From the IMG/VR virus record IMGVR_UViG_3300027747_000535, positions 1-23,934 of that record: a stretch of 23,934 bases of DNA; one strand, given 5' to 3'. Below the pieces are notes generated by a model. The model had not been told where the DNA came from and searched no databases. It worked only from the letters and a program-made list of their open reading frames with translations. Position 1 is the stretch's first letter. Every line of letters begins with the position of its first letter. A program made the translations under genes and the position numbers. Below are positions 13,048 through 19,986 of the stretch, piece by piece. The stretch comes from a virus.

Positions 13048-15948
13048 ATGAATTTATTTGATTTGTTTGAAGGAGCCATTGACGACCTTGAAGCTCGTCG
13101 TATTGAGGATCTAGAAATGAAAATGGACGACTTAACCGCTCGTGCCAAAACAACTGATGATCCAAAAGTTAAACTAGCACTTCGTCATGAGTTTGCTAAA
13201 TGTAAAGCTGAGCGTGATAGTTATCACAAACTAAATGTGGAAGAAGAAACAGACACAAACTATACCTACACAGTTTTTATTGATGGCACTAAAGAAGGTA
13301 CCTACGGTAGTAAAGAAGAAGCTAAAGCTGTAGTCAAGCGTAAAAAAGAACAAGCACCAGGTAGAACGTATACTATTAGACCAAAGAGTCGTACTAGTAT
13401 GTCTAGTATTAAAAAGTTTCAGCATAACAGAGATCGTAATATTGACGAAGATGACTTAGTTACAGCTGAAGGGTTTGCGTTAGATGCTAAACCAGATGAG
13501 CGTGATTTAGATCCAGTTAATAAATGGAAATTTATGGTAAGACAGATAATTGCTGATTACATTAAGAATCCACAGGGATTGTATCATATAGCCAAACAAA
13601 AAGGTCCCGATAGTGCCGAAGCAACAGCATATAATCAGATTATGCATCCTGGAAGTAAAATTCCTCTGCCACCCAACGCAGTTACATTTGAAGGTTATGT
13701 GCCTCTTGACAAGTATAGTCCAACCGCTGTTTGTCTATCTGGCAAGCCTGTTAAAAAGTTTGACTACTATAAAGATGCTGAAAACTTTTATAAAAACTGG
13801 AAACAAAAGTTGTATCGTGAAGGCAACAAAGAAAAAGCAGATAAGATTACTTTAATGCCAATGAATCTTAAAGAATTTGCTCCAAGACCAGAGCGTGATG
13901 ATGAGGAAGTACCTAATCAAATTTTAACATTGGCAAATCGTTGGTGGAATGCTGGCGACAAACAACCGCAAATTACTAATGTATTACGTAGTTTAGGATG
14001 GACTATCAGTCAAGTTGATTCAGAAGAAGAAGATGCTGTACAACTGACACACAACGATGGCACAACTTATGTTATTAGTGCCGATGAATTTGATCCCGAA
14101 CTGTTTGAAGCCGCTAATCCAGCACAGCAGGCCGCTATTGCCATTGCTATGAAAAAACATCATGAAAAACCAAAAAATATAGCGGAGGGTGATTATGACG
14201 GAATGTATAGTCCTGAAGCCATTAAGATAGGAAATTATTTCATTAAACAATTTAATTTAACTGATGAACTTGACCAACAATTAGCTATTGAGATAACTAA
14301 CAACGTCATAGAAAGTGGAGAAACTGAACTAGCGGTAATTAAAAAAGAAGTAATTAAATACTTAAGAAAAAGTGGAACCATTGTAAAAAATTCAAAACAA
14401 GGTATGTCCGAGGACGAACAAATTGATGGCATGGCTCGCGGCGAAGTAAAAGAAATTATTCGCAATGCCAGCACCATTCAACAGGCATTGGATCAGGGTA
14501 TCAGTTTAGATGGTTGGATGTATAGCTATGTTACTACTAGCAATGATCATTTAAACAGCGTGGCAGAACAAATTGGTAATCCTGACATCGAAGAAGCAAG
14601 TATGACATGGGCTGCACACAAATCAACAGGGCCAAAGTTTAGTGGCTACTTAAAAGGCACAGATCCAGCTCCTACTGAATTTGGCAACAAGAGTGTTGGT
14701 GGGATGGAAGAAGGTATTGACGGTAACATGACTGCTCGCAGTAATCCGTTAACACAGCCATTAAGAAAACGCCAGCATATGAACAAGAACACACAAGTAT
14801 CCTTGGGCAAACACAATAACAATTTAAAAGCGGCAGCAGCTCGTTCGTTAGACGAAATGACCAACGATGAAATCGCTAAACTTCGTAGTGATGCTGAAGC
14901 GCATATGACAAAACAAATGAATGCTCCTAAAAAACCACAACCTAGTAAATCATTTATGCAACAAGTTGGCGACAAACAAATTGGCATGGTCAAAGGTGCT
15001 TGGAAAGGCTTAACAGGTCAACTTGAAGAAGACGATATGGAAGAAGGTTGGAAAAATACTGTTGCTGGCGCTGCTTTAGCAGGCGCAGCCGCACTAGGTG
15101 CTGGTGGCGCACACGCAGGTGGTGTAAGTACTACAGGACAAGGGTTTTCCATGGACGACCAAATGGCTCTTAATCAACAAATGCAACAACGAGTTCAACA
15201 ACAATATGATCAAGCCCAACAACAAAGGCCACAAGCTCCTACGGCCCAAAAAGATTTAAGTGCGTTTGGTACAGAATATTTACAAAAGGTAGCTGATGGC
15301 CAAGGCGGCCGTGCTATGGTTAGTGTCGCAGATGCTAAAGCAGAATTAGCCGCTAGAGCAAATGGTACCAGTCAACAAGCCCCTGCTCCAGTAAAAGCCC
15401 CTGCTCAAAATGACGGGCAGTATAAATCTTTAGGCGATTATTATAAAGCAAACCCAGGCGTTAGAGAATCTTCAGATAATTTCTTATCATGGGCAGTTCG
15501 TAACGGCTACAATTTTACTAAAGATCCAGCTATTTACGAGTCAGCTAGAATGGAATACAAAGCTCTAATTGAATCTAAAAAAAAGACATTAAAAGAAGCT
15601 AAAGGTTTAGGTAAAAGAGTTCGAGTAGTTAGTGGCCCAGCTAGTGGTCAAACTGGTACCGTTGGCGAAGTTCGCAATGGCGCATATCAAGGTGCTCCAA
15701 AATATTACACAGTAGACTTAGATAACGGCGGCCATGTACAAGTTCGCAAAGAAGCATTAAAATTAATAAAAAGTGAAATAGACGAAAGTTTAAAAGACAA
15801 CGAATATTTTGTTTGGACCGTTTATTTTGATGATGGTACTAGTAAGCGTATCAAAGTTAAATCTGACGAATTTGATCCTTACGCCTATTATGCTAGAAAA
15901 AATCAAGTAGTAGTAAATGTAGATTACGATTGGACAATACATCAATAA
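13048..15948 (+). CDS. 966-aa putative polyprotein of head-internal modules
   Basis: A 966-residue protein of unknown family made of several small modules. It opens MNLFDLFE|G, a T4-like targeting and cleavage signal. Further sites of the (I/L/M)-x-E|A/G/S type occur after residues 354, 380, 516, 555, 666, 850 and 913. Visible modules are a beta domain (71-112), an aromatic helical domain (~155-275), a domain at 288-350, a helical domain (~390-510), an Ala/Gly-rich hydrophobic segment (TVAGAALAGAAALGAGGAHA, 671-690) directly after the 666 site, a Gln-rich linker (708-730), a possible helical domain (790-835), a KOW-like domain (853-905) and a C-terminal beta domain (918-962). The pattern suggests a precursor cut by the prohead protease. 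A membrane-active role for the Ala/Gly segment is speculative. Confidence 0.7.
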   Translation: MNLFDLFEGAIDDLEARRIEDLEMKMDDLTARAKTTDDPKVKLALRHEFAKCKAERDSYHKLNVEEETDTNYTYTVFIDGTKEGTYGSKEEAKAVVKRKKEQAPGRTYTIRPKSRTSMSSIKKFQHNRDRNIDEDDLVTAEGFALDAKPDERDLDPVNKWKFMVRQIIADYIKNPQGLYHIAKQKGPDSAEATAYNQIMHPGSKIPLPPNAVTFEGYVPLDKYSPTAVCLSGKPVKKFDYYKDAENFYKNWKQKLYREGNKEKADKITLMPMNLKEFAPRPERDDEEVPNQILTLANRWWNAGDKQPQITNVLRSLGWTISQVDSEEEDAVQLTHNDGTTYVISADEFDPELFEAANPAQQAAIAIAMKKHHEKPKNIAEGDYDGMYSPEAIKIGNYFIKQFNLTDELDQQLAIEITNNVIESGETELAVIKKEVIKYLRKSGTIVKNSKQGMSEDEQIDGMARGEVKEIIRNASTIQQALDQGISLDGWMYSYVTTSNDHLNSVAEQIGNPDIEEASMTWAAHKSTGPKFSGYLKGTDPAPTEFGNKSVGGMEEGIDGNMTARSNPLTQPLRKRQHMNKNTQVSLGKHNNNLKAAAARSLDEMTNDEIAKLRSDAEAHMTKQMNAPKKPQPSKSFMQQVGDKQIGMVKGAWKGLTGQLEEDDMEEGWKNTVAGAALAGAAALGAGGAHAGGVSTTGQGFSMDDQMALNQQMQQRVQQQYDQAQQQRPQAPTAQKDLSAFGTEYLQKVADGQGGRAMVSVADAKAELAARANGTSQQAPAPVKAPAQNDGQYKSLGDYYKANPGVRESSDNFLSWAVRNGYNFTKDPAIYESARMEYKALIESKKKTLKEAKGLGKRVRVVSGPASGQTGTVGEVRNGAYQGAPKYYTVDLDNGGHVQVRKEALKLIKSEIDESLKDNEYFVWTVYFDDGTSKRIKVKSDEFDPYAYYARKNQVVVNVDYDWTIHQ

Positions 15949-16019
15949 TGGATTATCCAGTTTATCCAGAACAACAAGGTGACGAGGATTATAAACTTAA
16001 TCCGTACGCACCTGTTTAA
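15948..16019 (+). CDS. 23-residue microprotein, last gene of the late operon
   Basis: An ATG overlapping the stop of the 966-aa gene (TAATG) opens a 23-codon frame starting MDYPVYPEQQGDED and ending NPYAPV. Coupling by stop/start overlap is the same device used by the real genes of this operon, which is the main support. The peptide is Pro/Tyr/Asp-rich with no hydrophobic segment. It could instead be a chance frame. Confidence 0.4.
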   Translation: MDYPVYPEQQGDEDYKLNPYAPV

Positions 16020-16025
16020 AAAATA

Positions 16026-16102
16026 GCCTTAGGACCGGTATTAAGTTACCGTAGGCTGGGAGGCTCCTGCCCTAAGTAATCCGATTCGCTACCGGAACCT
16101 TA
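16026..16102 (+). ncRNA. Candidate structured RNA with alternative pairings
   Basis: In the 163-nt gap between the late operon and the replication module, CCGGTA (16035-16040) can pair with TACCGG (16090-16095), supported by AGG (16031-16033) with CCT (16098-16100). Its CGGTA part can instead form a local hairpin with TACCG (16047-16051) over a 6-nt loop. CTTAGG (16028-16033) is also complementary to CCTAAG (16071-16076), and GGG (16058-16060) to CCC (16070-16072). Such mutually exclusive stems are typical of attenuators or riboswitches, but I match no known class. No T-run follows, so it is not a simple terminator. It lies upstream of the promoter at 16128, so it would be the 3' end of the late transcript or a separate RNA. 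Confidence 0.4.
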
Positions 16103-16145
16103 AAAGTGGCACTTTACCAAAATAGCATTGACTTATACCAAAATA
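16103..16145 (+). repeat. Putative operator: dyad plus 10-bp direct repeats
   Basis: A perfect 13-bp dyad AAAGTG-G-CACTTT (16103-16115) is followed by TACCAAAATA at 16115-16124 and again at 16136-16145. The direct repeats are exactly 21 bp apart (two DNA turns) and flank the -35 box TTGACT (16128-16133). This arrangement suggests binding sites for a regulator of the replication-module promoter. Confidence 0.55.
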
Positions 16146-16156
16146 TCCTGTATACT
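16128..16156 (+). promoter_or_regulatory. Strong sigma70-like promoter of the replication module
   Basis: TTGACT (16128-16133) and TATACT (16151-16156) are separated by 17 bp, each differing from consensus by one base. The start would be near 16163, giving a ~20-nt leader with AGGAGA (16172-16177) before the ATG at 16183. It probably transcribes the DsbA-like gene and the polymerase early in infection. Confidence 0.75.
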
Positions 16157-16182
16157 TGTAACATTATTAACAGGAGAATTAA

Positions 16183-16443
16183 ATGTCAGATCGCGTCTTT
16201 TCAGCAGAACAAACTAAAAAACTTGAACAAATTATCAGCGAAGGTATGCAGGTCACTCTTGAAATCGAAACACTCACCGGCGGTCTCAACGACACTATTA
16301 AAGCAGTAGCCGAAGAATTAGAAATCAAACCTGGTATTCTTAAAAAAGCAATTAAATTAGCACATAAGAGTGAATTTGGTCGTGAACAACAAGACCACGA
16401 ATTGCTTGAGCAGATTTTGACACAAGTAGGCAGAACACTATAA
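16183..16443 (+). CDS. dsbA: Small DsbA-like dsDNA-binding protein
   Basis: An 86-residue, mainly helical protein resembling T4 DsbA, a small double-stranded DNA-binding protein that binds near late promoters and enhances late transcription. The length is close to T4 DsbA (89). The conserved part is the second half: GGLNDTIKAVAEELEIKP (29-46), then an ILKKAIKLAHKSEFG helix (48-62) and an acidic C-terminal helix (DHELLEQILTQV). It has nothing in common with the thiol oxidoreductase that shares the name. Placement directly before the polymerase and a strong early-type promoter with a full Shine-Dalgarno site suggest early or constitutive expression. The family match is from memory of sequence character and size, so moderate confidence. 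Confidence 0.6.
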   Translation: MSDRVFSAEQTKKLEQIISEGMQVTLEIETLTGGLNDTIKAVAEELEIKPGILKKAIKLAHKSEFGREQQDHELLEQILTQVGRTL

Positions 16444-16446
16444 ATA
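16439..16446 (+). promoter_or_regulatory. Exact T4 late octamer TATAAATA
   Basis: TATAAATA (16439-16446) is identical to the T4 late promoter consensus. It overlaps the dsbA-like stop and lies 73 nt before the polymerase start. It could give late transcription of gp43, or be a chance match in an AT-rich stop region. Confidence 0.35.
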
Positions 16447-16519
16447 TTATAGTCAGTAGTAAGAATCGTTCACTTAACGAACATGAGATACGGCTTACCG
16501 GCCATAAACGGAGATTAAT

Positions 16520-19177
16520 TTGAGTTATGTAGATGCATTATATGATCGTGAACACGATCGAATTCATGTAGTAGAAAGGATCGACGGCGAAAGAGTTTAT
16601 AAAGAATATCCCGCCGATTATATTTTTTATTATAATGATCCAAGAGGTAAATTTACATCAATCTACGGCACACCGGTAGCTCGTTTCTCCACTCGCAATA
16701 GTAAAGAATTTCGTAAAGAAGTAGCTATACAAAAAGGTAAACAACTTTACGAATCTGACATCAATCCAATCTTCCGTTGCTTAGAAGAAAATTATAAAAA
16801 TAAAGATGCTCCAGAACTCCATGCGGCATTCTTTGACATCGAAGTAGACTTCCACAAAGAGAAAGGTTTTTCTCCCACAACGGATCCGTTTAATGCTATT
16901 ACTGCTATTTCTGTTTACTTACAGTGGTTGGAACAATTAGTCACACTAGTTATTCCACCCAAGCATATGAGCATGGAAACTGTCAAGGATATTGCTCGAG
17001 ATTTTGAAAACTGTATTGTGTTTGATAAAGAAGAGGATATGTGTAAAACATTCCTAGACTTAATCGAAGACGCAGATGTTATTTCTGGTTGGAACTCAGA
17101 AGGCTATGATATACCTTACACAGTAAATCGTATCAAGCGAATACTATCAAAAGATGATACCCGCAGATTTTGCTTGTGGGGACAATTTCCTAAAGAGCGT
17201 GAGTTTGAGCGTTATGGTGCTACTAGCACAACCTATGACATAGTAGGTCGCGTACACATGGATTATATGCAACTGTATCGTAAGTACACTTACGAAGAGC
17301 GTCATAGTTATTCATTAGATGCTATTTCTGAATATGAATTAGGCGAAAGTAAAACACAGTACGAAGGCACCCTGGATCAGTTATATAATCAAGACTTTAA
17401 ACAGTTTATCGTGTATAATAGACAAGATACATTGTTGTTAGACAAGTTAGATAAAAAACTACGCTTCTTGGAATTGGCCAATGAACTGGCCCACGCCAAT
17501 ACTGTATTGTTAGCAACTACCATGGGTGCGGTAGCTGTTACTGAACAAGCTATTATTAACGAAGCACATGAGCGTGGGCTTGTTGTACCTAATCGCAAAC
17601 AAAGATTAACAGACGATGATACTGCGGCCGCTGGTGCGTATGTTGCCTATCCTAAAAAAGGTGTACATGAATGGGTAGGCGCTGTGGATATTAACTCTTT
17701 GTATCCTAGTGCTATCCGTGCGCTTAACATGGGAATGGAAACTGTAGTAGGCCAGCTACGACCTATTATGACCGATCGATATATTAATGATATTGTTAAT
17801 AAAGGCAAGACTTTTGCGGCGGCCTGGGAAGGTGTATTTGCCACATTAGAATATACTGCTGTCATGGAACAACAGCGTGGTACTGAGATCACTATAGACT
17901 GGCAAGATGGTGACAGTACCGTACACAGCGCCAGCGAAATATGGACCATGATCTTTGACAGCAATCAGCCATGGATGTTAACTGCTAATGGTACTATTGT
18001 TACTTACGAGCGCAAAGGTGTAGTCCCAGGATTGTTAGAACGTTGGTATGCCGAGCGTAAAGAATTACAAGCTAACAAAAAATCAGCCAAAGATAAAAAA
18101 GAAGAGGCATTCTGGGATAAGCGACAGTTAGTTAAAAAGATTAATTTGAATAGTTTGTATGGTGCTATTTTGAATCCACATTGTCGTTTCTTTGACAAAC
18201 GCATCGGGCAGTCGACTACACTAACCGGTCGTAGTATTGCTAGACACATGGCAGGCTATATCAATGAATGTGTATTTGGTATTAAAGACCACTTAGGTGA
18301 TGCTATTATCTACGGCGATACTGATTCGTGTTATTTTACTGCTTGGCCTGCTATTAAAGATGAAGTCGCTAACGGTAATATGGCTTGGAGTAAAGAAACT
18401 TGTATCCAACTCTATGATAGTATTGCGGATCAAGTAAATGAATCATTTCCAGCATTTATGGAGCAAGCATTTCATTGTCCAAGAGAAGCTGGCGAACTTA
18501 TTAAAGCAGGCCGCGAATTAGTAGCGTCAAACAGTTTGTTTATTACTAAAAAACGTTATGCTGTATTAATTTATGACTTAGAAAATAAACGCCTTGATGT
18601 TGACGGCAGTCCAGGTAAGATCAAAGCCATGGGACTAGATTTAAAGCGTTCAGATACTCCTAAAGTTATTCAAGACTTCCTAAGTGAAATATTACAAAAA
18701 GTATTAACAGGCACTAGTCGCGAAGACATCATCGAGCGGATTCGTGAATTTAAATATGGATTCGCCGAAAGACCAGCATGGGAAAAAGGTACTCCTAAAC
18801 GGGTTAATAATCTAACCAAATACGGTGCTGCCGAAGAACGCGAAGGCAAAGCCAATATGCCAGGGCATGTTCGTGCGGCACTTAATTGGAATAATATGCG
18901 CCGTATGAATGGCGACAATTATTCTATCGCTATAGTAGATGGTATGAAAACTATTGTGTGTAAATTAAAATCAAATCCGTTGGGTTGGACAAGTATTGGT
19001 TATCCTACTGACGAGCAAAGATTACCCGATTGGTTTAAAGAATTGCCATTTGATGATGCGTTGATGGAATCAACTATCGTAGATCAAAAGATTGATAATC
19101 TATTAAGTGTATTGGATTGGGATTTGGCTGCGGCTACTAATACAGAAAATACCTTCCAGTCATTATTTGAATTCTAA
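16520..19177 (+). CDS. gp43: T4-type family B DNA polymerase (gp43)
   Basis: The replicative DNA polymerase, 885 residues against 898 in T4. The 3'-5' exonuclease site is intact: FFDIEVD (Asp106, Glu108), NSEGYDIPY (Asp197) and YNRQDTLLL (Asp303). Polymerase motif A is VDINSLYPS (Asp390), motif B KKINLNSLYG (539-548) and motif C IIYGDTDS (596-603, Asp600 and Asp602). The C-terminus ends FQSLFEF, matching the clamp-binding tail of T4 gp43 (SLFDMFDF). The start is TTG, placed 6 nt after CGGAG (16509-16513); no ATG lies nearby, and the first residues MSYVDALYDR fit the family N-terminus. A rare start codon and a 76-nt leader with small hairpins suggest translational control, as T4 gp43 represses its own mRNA. 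Confidence 0.96.
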   Translation: MSYVDALYDREHDRIHVVERIDGERVYKEYPADYIFYYNDPRGKFTSIYGTPVARFSTRNSKEFRKEVAIQKGKQLYESDINPIFRCLEENYKNKDAPELHAAFFDIEVDFHKEKGFSPTTDPFNAITAISVYLQWLEQLVTLVIPPKHMSMETVKDIARDFENCIVFDKEEDMCKTFLDLIEDADVISGWNSEGYDIPYTVNRIKRILSKDDTRRFCLWGQFPKEREFERYGATSTTYDIVGRVHMDYMQLYRKYTYEERHSYSLDAISEYELGESKTQYEGTLDQLYNQDFKQFIVYNRQDTLLLDKLDKKLRFLELANELAHANTVLLATTMGAVAVTEQAIINEAHERGLVVPNRKQRLTDDDTAAAGAYVAYPKKGVHEWVGAVDINSLYPSAIRALNMGMETVVGQLRPIMTDRYINDIVNKGKTFAAAWEGVFATLEYTAVMEQQRGTEITIDWQDGDSTVHSASEIWTMIFDSNQPWMLTANGTIVTYERKGVVPGLLERWYAERKELQANKKSAKDKKEEAFWDKRQLVKKINLNSLYGAILNPHCRFFDKRIGQSTTLTGRSIARHMAGYINECVFGIKDHLGDAIIYGDTDSCYFTAWPAIKDEVANGNMAWSKETCIQLYDSIADQVNESFPAFMEQAFHCPREAGELIKAGRELVASNSLFITKKRYAVLIYDLENKRLDVDGSPGKIKAMGLDLKRSDTPKVIQDFLSEILQKVLTGTSREDIIERIREFKYGFAERPAWEKGTPKRVNNLTKYGAAEEREGKANMPGHVRAALNWNNMRRMNGDNYSIAIVDGMKTIVCKLKSNPLGWTSIGYPTDEQRLPDWFKELPFDDALMESTIVDQKIDNLLSVLDWDLAAATNTENTFQSLFEF

Positions 19178-19201
19178 ATGGCAAAAAAAGTTTCAAAATC
19201 G

Positions 19202-19230
19202 TTGTAAAACCTAAATAAACCTGTTATACT
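19202..19230 (+). promoter_or_regulatory. Sigma70-like promoter of the sliding clamp gene
   Basis: TTGTAA (19202-19207) and TATACT (19225-19230) have a 17-bp spacer. An AAAGGAA Shine-Dalgarno (19248-19254) precedes the ATG at 19261. CCTAAATA (19210-19217) lies within the spacer and could act as an overlapping late element, giving both early and late clamp expression. Confidence 0.65.
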
Positions 19231-19260
19231 ATCAACATTACTTAATTAAAGGAAATATAA

Positions 19261-19983
19261 ATGCGTGATCATCTTTTAGACTTAGTTTCACATACTTTTG
19301 ACTTGGGCAGTATTGAACAAGTTCGTGTAGTTGGCACTGATGCCGAAACAAAAATCTTTGGTAAAGCCGAAGATAATTCTATTATTGTAGAAGGCACAAC
19401 AATCAACCCAGTGCCAGAATTTATTGGCACATTTGGTATGCCAAACTTAGCTAAACTTAAAATTCTTTTGAACTTACAAGAGTATAAAGAAGATGCTACT
19501 TTGGCTATTAATCGCAAAGACACTGGAGCTCCGGATCAATTAAACTTCGCGAACAAATCTGGCGACTTTAAAAATTCATATCGCTTCATGGCAGCCGAAG
19601 TTGCCAATGAAAAAATTAAAACTGTCAAATTCAAAGGTGTTAAGTGGAATATCGAATTTGAACCAAGTGCGGCCGCTATTCAGCGTTTAAAAATGCAGGC
19701 TACTGCTAATAGCGAAGAAAACAATTTCCAAGTTAAAGTAGAAAATGGAGATCTAAAGTTCTTCTTCGGTGATCATAGTACACACGCTGGTAACTTTGTA
19801 TTCCAACCAGGTGTAACTGGTACATTAGCAAGAGCTTGGAGTTGGCCAGTTAGAGCTGTCATTGGAATCCTCGATTTGTATGGTGATAAAATCATGCGTA
19901 TTAGTGATGAAGGTGCGGCTCAGATTGTTGTTGATACTGGACTTGCTGTTTATTCTTATATCCTACCAGCACAATCTAAATAA
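19261..19983 (+). CDS. gp45: T4-type sliding clamp (gp45)
   Basis: A 240-residue protein, close to T4 gp45 (228), which forms a trimeric ring that tethers gp43 to DNA and, in T4, also activates late promoters. It shows the two-domain clamp layout: the N-terminal half has alternating strands (IEQVRVVGTDAETKIFG; FGMPNLAKLKILLNL) and the second half has FKGVKWNIEFEPSAAAI and a conserved-looking end (DLYGDKIMRISDEGAAQIV; VYSYILPAQSK). The position right after gp43, whose C-terminal SLFEF tail would bind the clamp, supports the call. It has its own promoter and a good Shine-Dalgarno. If the CTAAATA elements are true late promoters, this clamp should be their mobile activator, as in T4. Confidence 0.88.
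   Translation: MRDHLLDLVSHTFDLGSIEQVRVVGTDAETKIFGKAEDNSIIVEGTTINPVPEFIGTFGMPNLAKLKILLNLQEYKEDATLAINRKDTGAPDQLNFANKSGDFKNSYRFMAAEVANEKIKTVKFKGVKWNIEFEPSAAAIQRLKMQATANSEENNFQVKVENGDLKFFFGDHSTHAGNFVFQPGVTGTLARAWSWPVRAVIGILDLYGDKIMRISDEGAAQIVVDTGLAVYSYILPAQSK
19975..19982 (+). promoter_or_regulatory. Late-promoter-like element TCTAAATA before dpdA
   Basis: TCTAAATA overlaps the gp45 stop and ends 4 nt before the dpdA ATG at 19987, with no Shine-Dalgarno site between. This matches the GCTAAATA-N5-ATG layout at 4185, 6033 and 11447, though here it could be coincidental with the TAA stop. Confidence 0.45.
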
Positions 19984-19986
19984 TAG

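Noticed and set aside
16026-16102. tRNA gene in the intergenic region
   Set aside because: GATTCG resembles part of a T-loop, but there is no 7-bp acceptor stem, anticodon arm or normal D-arm in register.
16106-16309. 67-aa forward frame overlapping the DsbA-like start
   Set aside because: It crosses the promoter and Shine-Dalgarno of the DsbA-like gene and has no ribosome site of its own.
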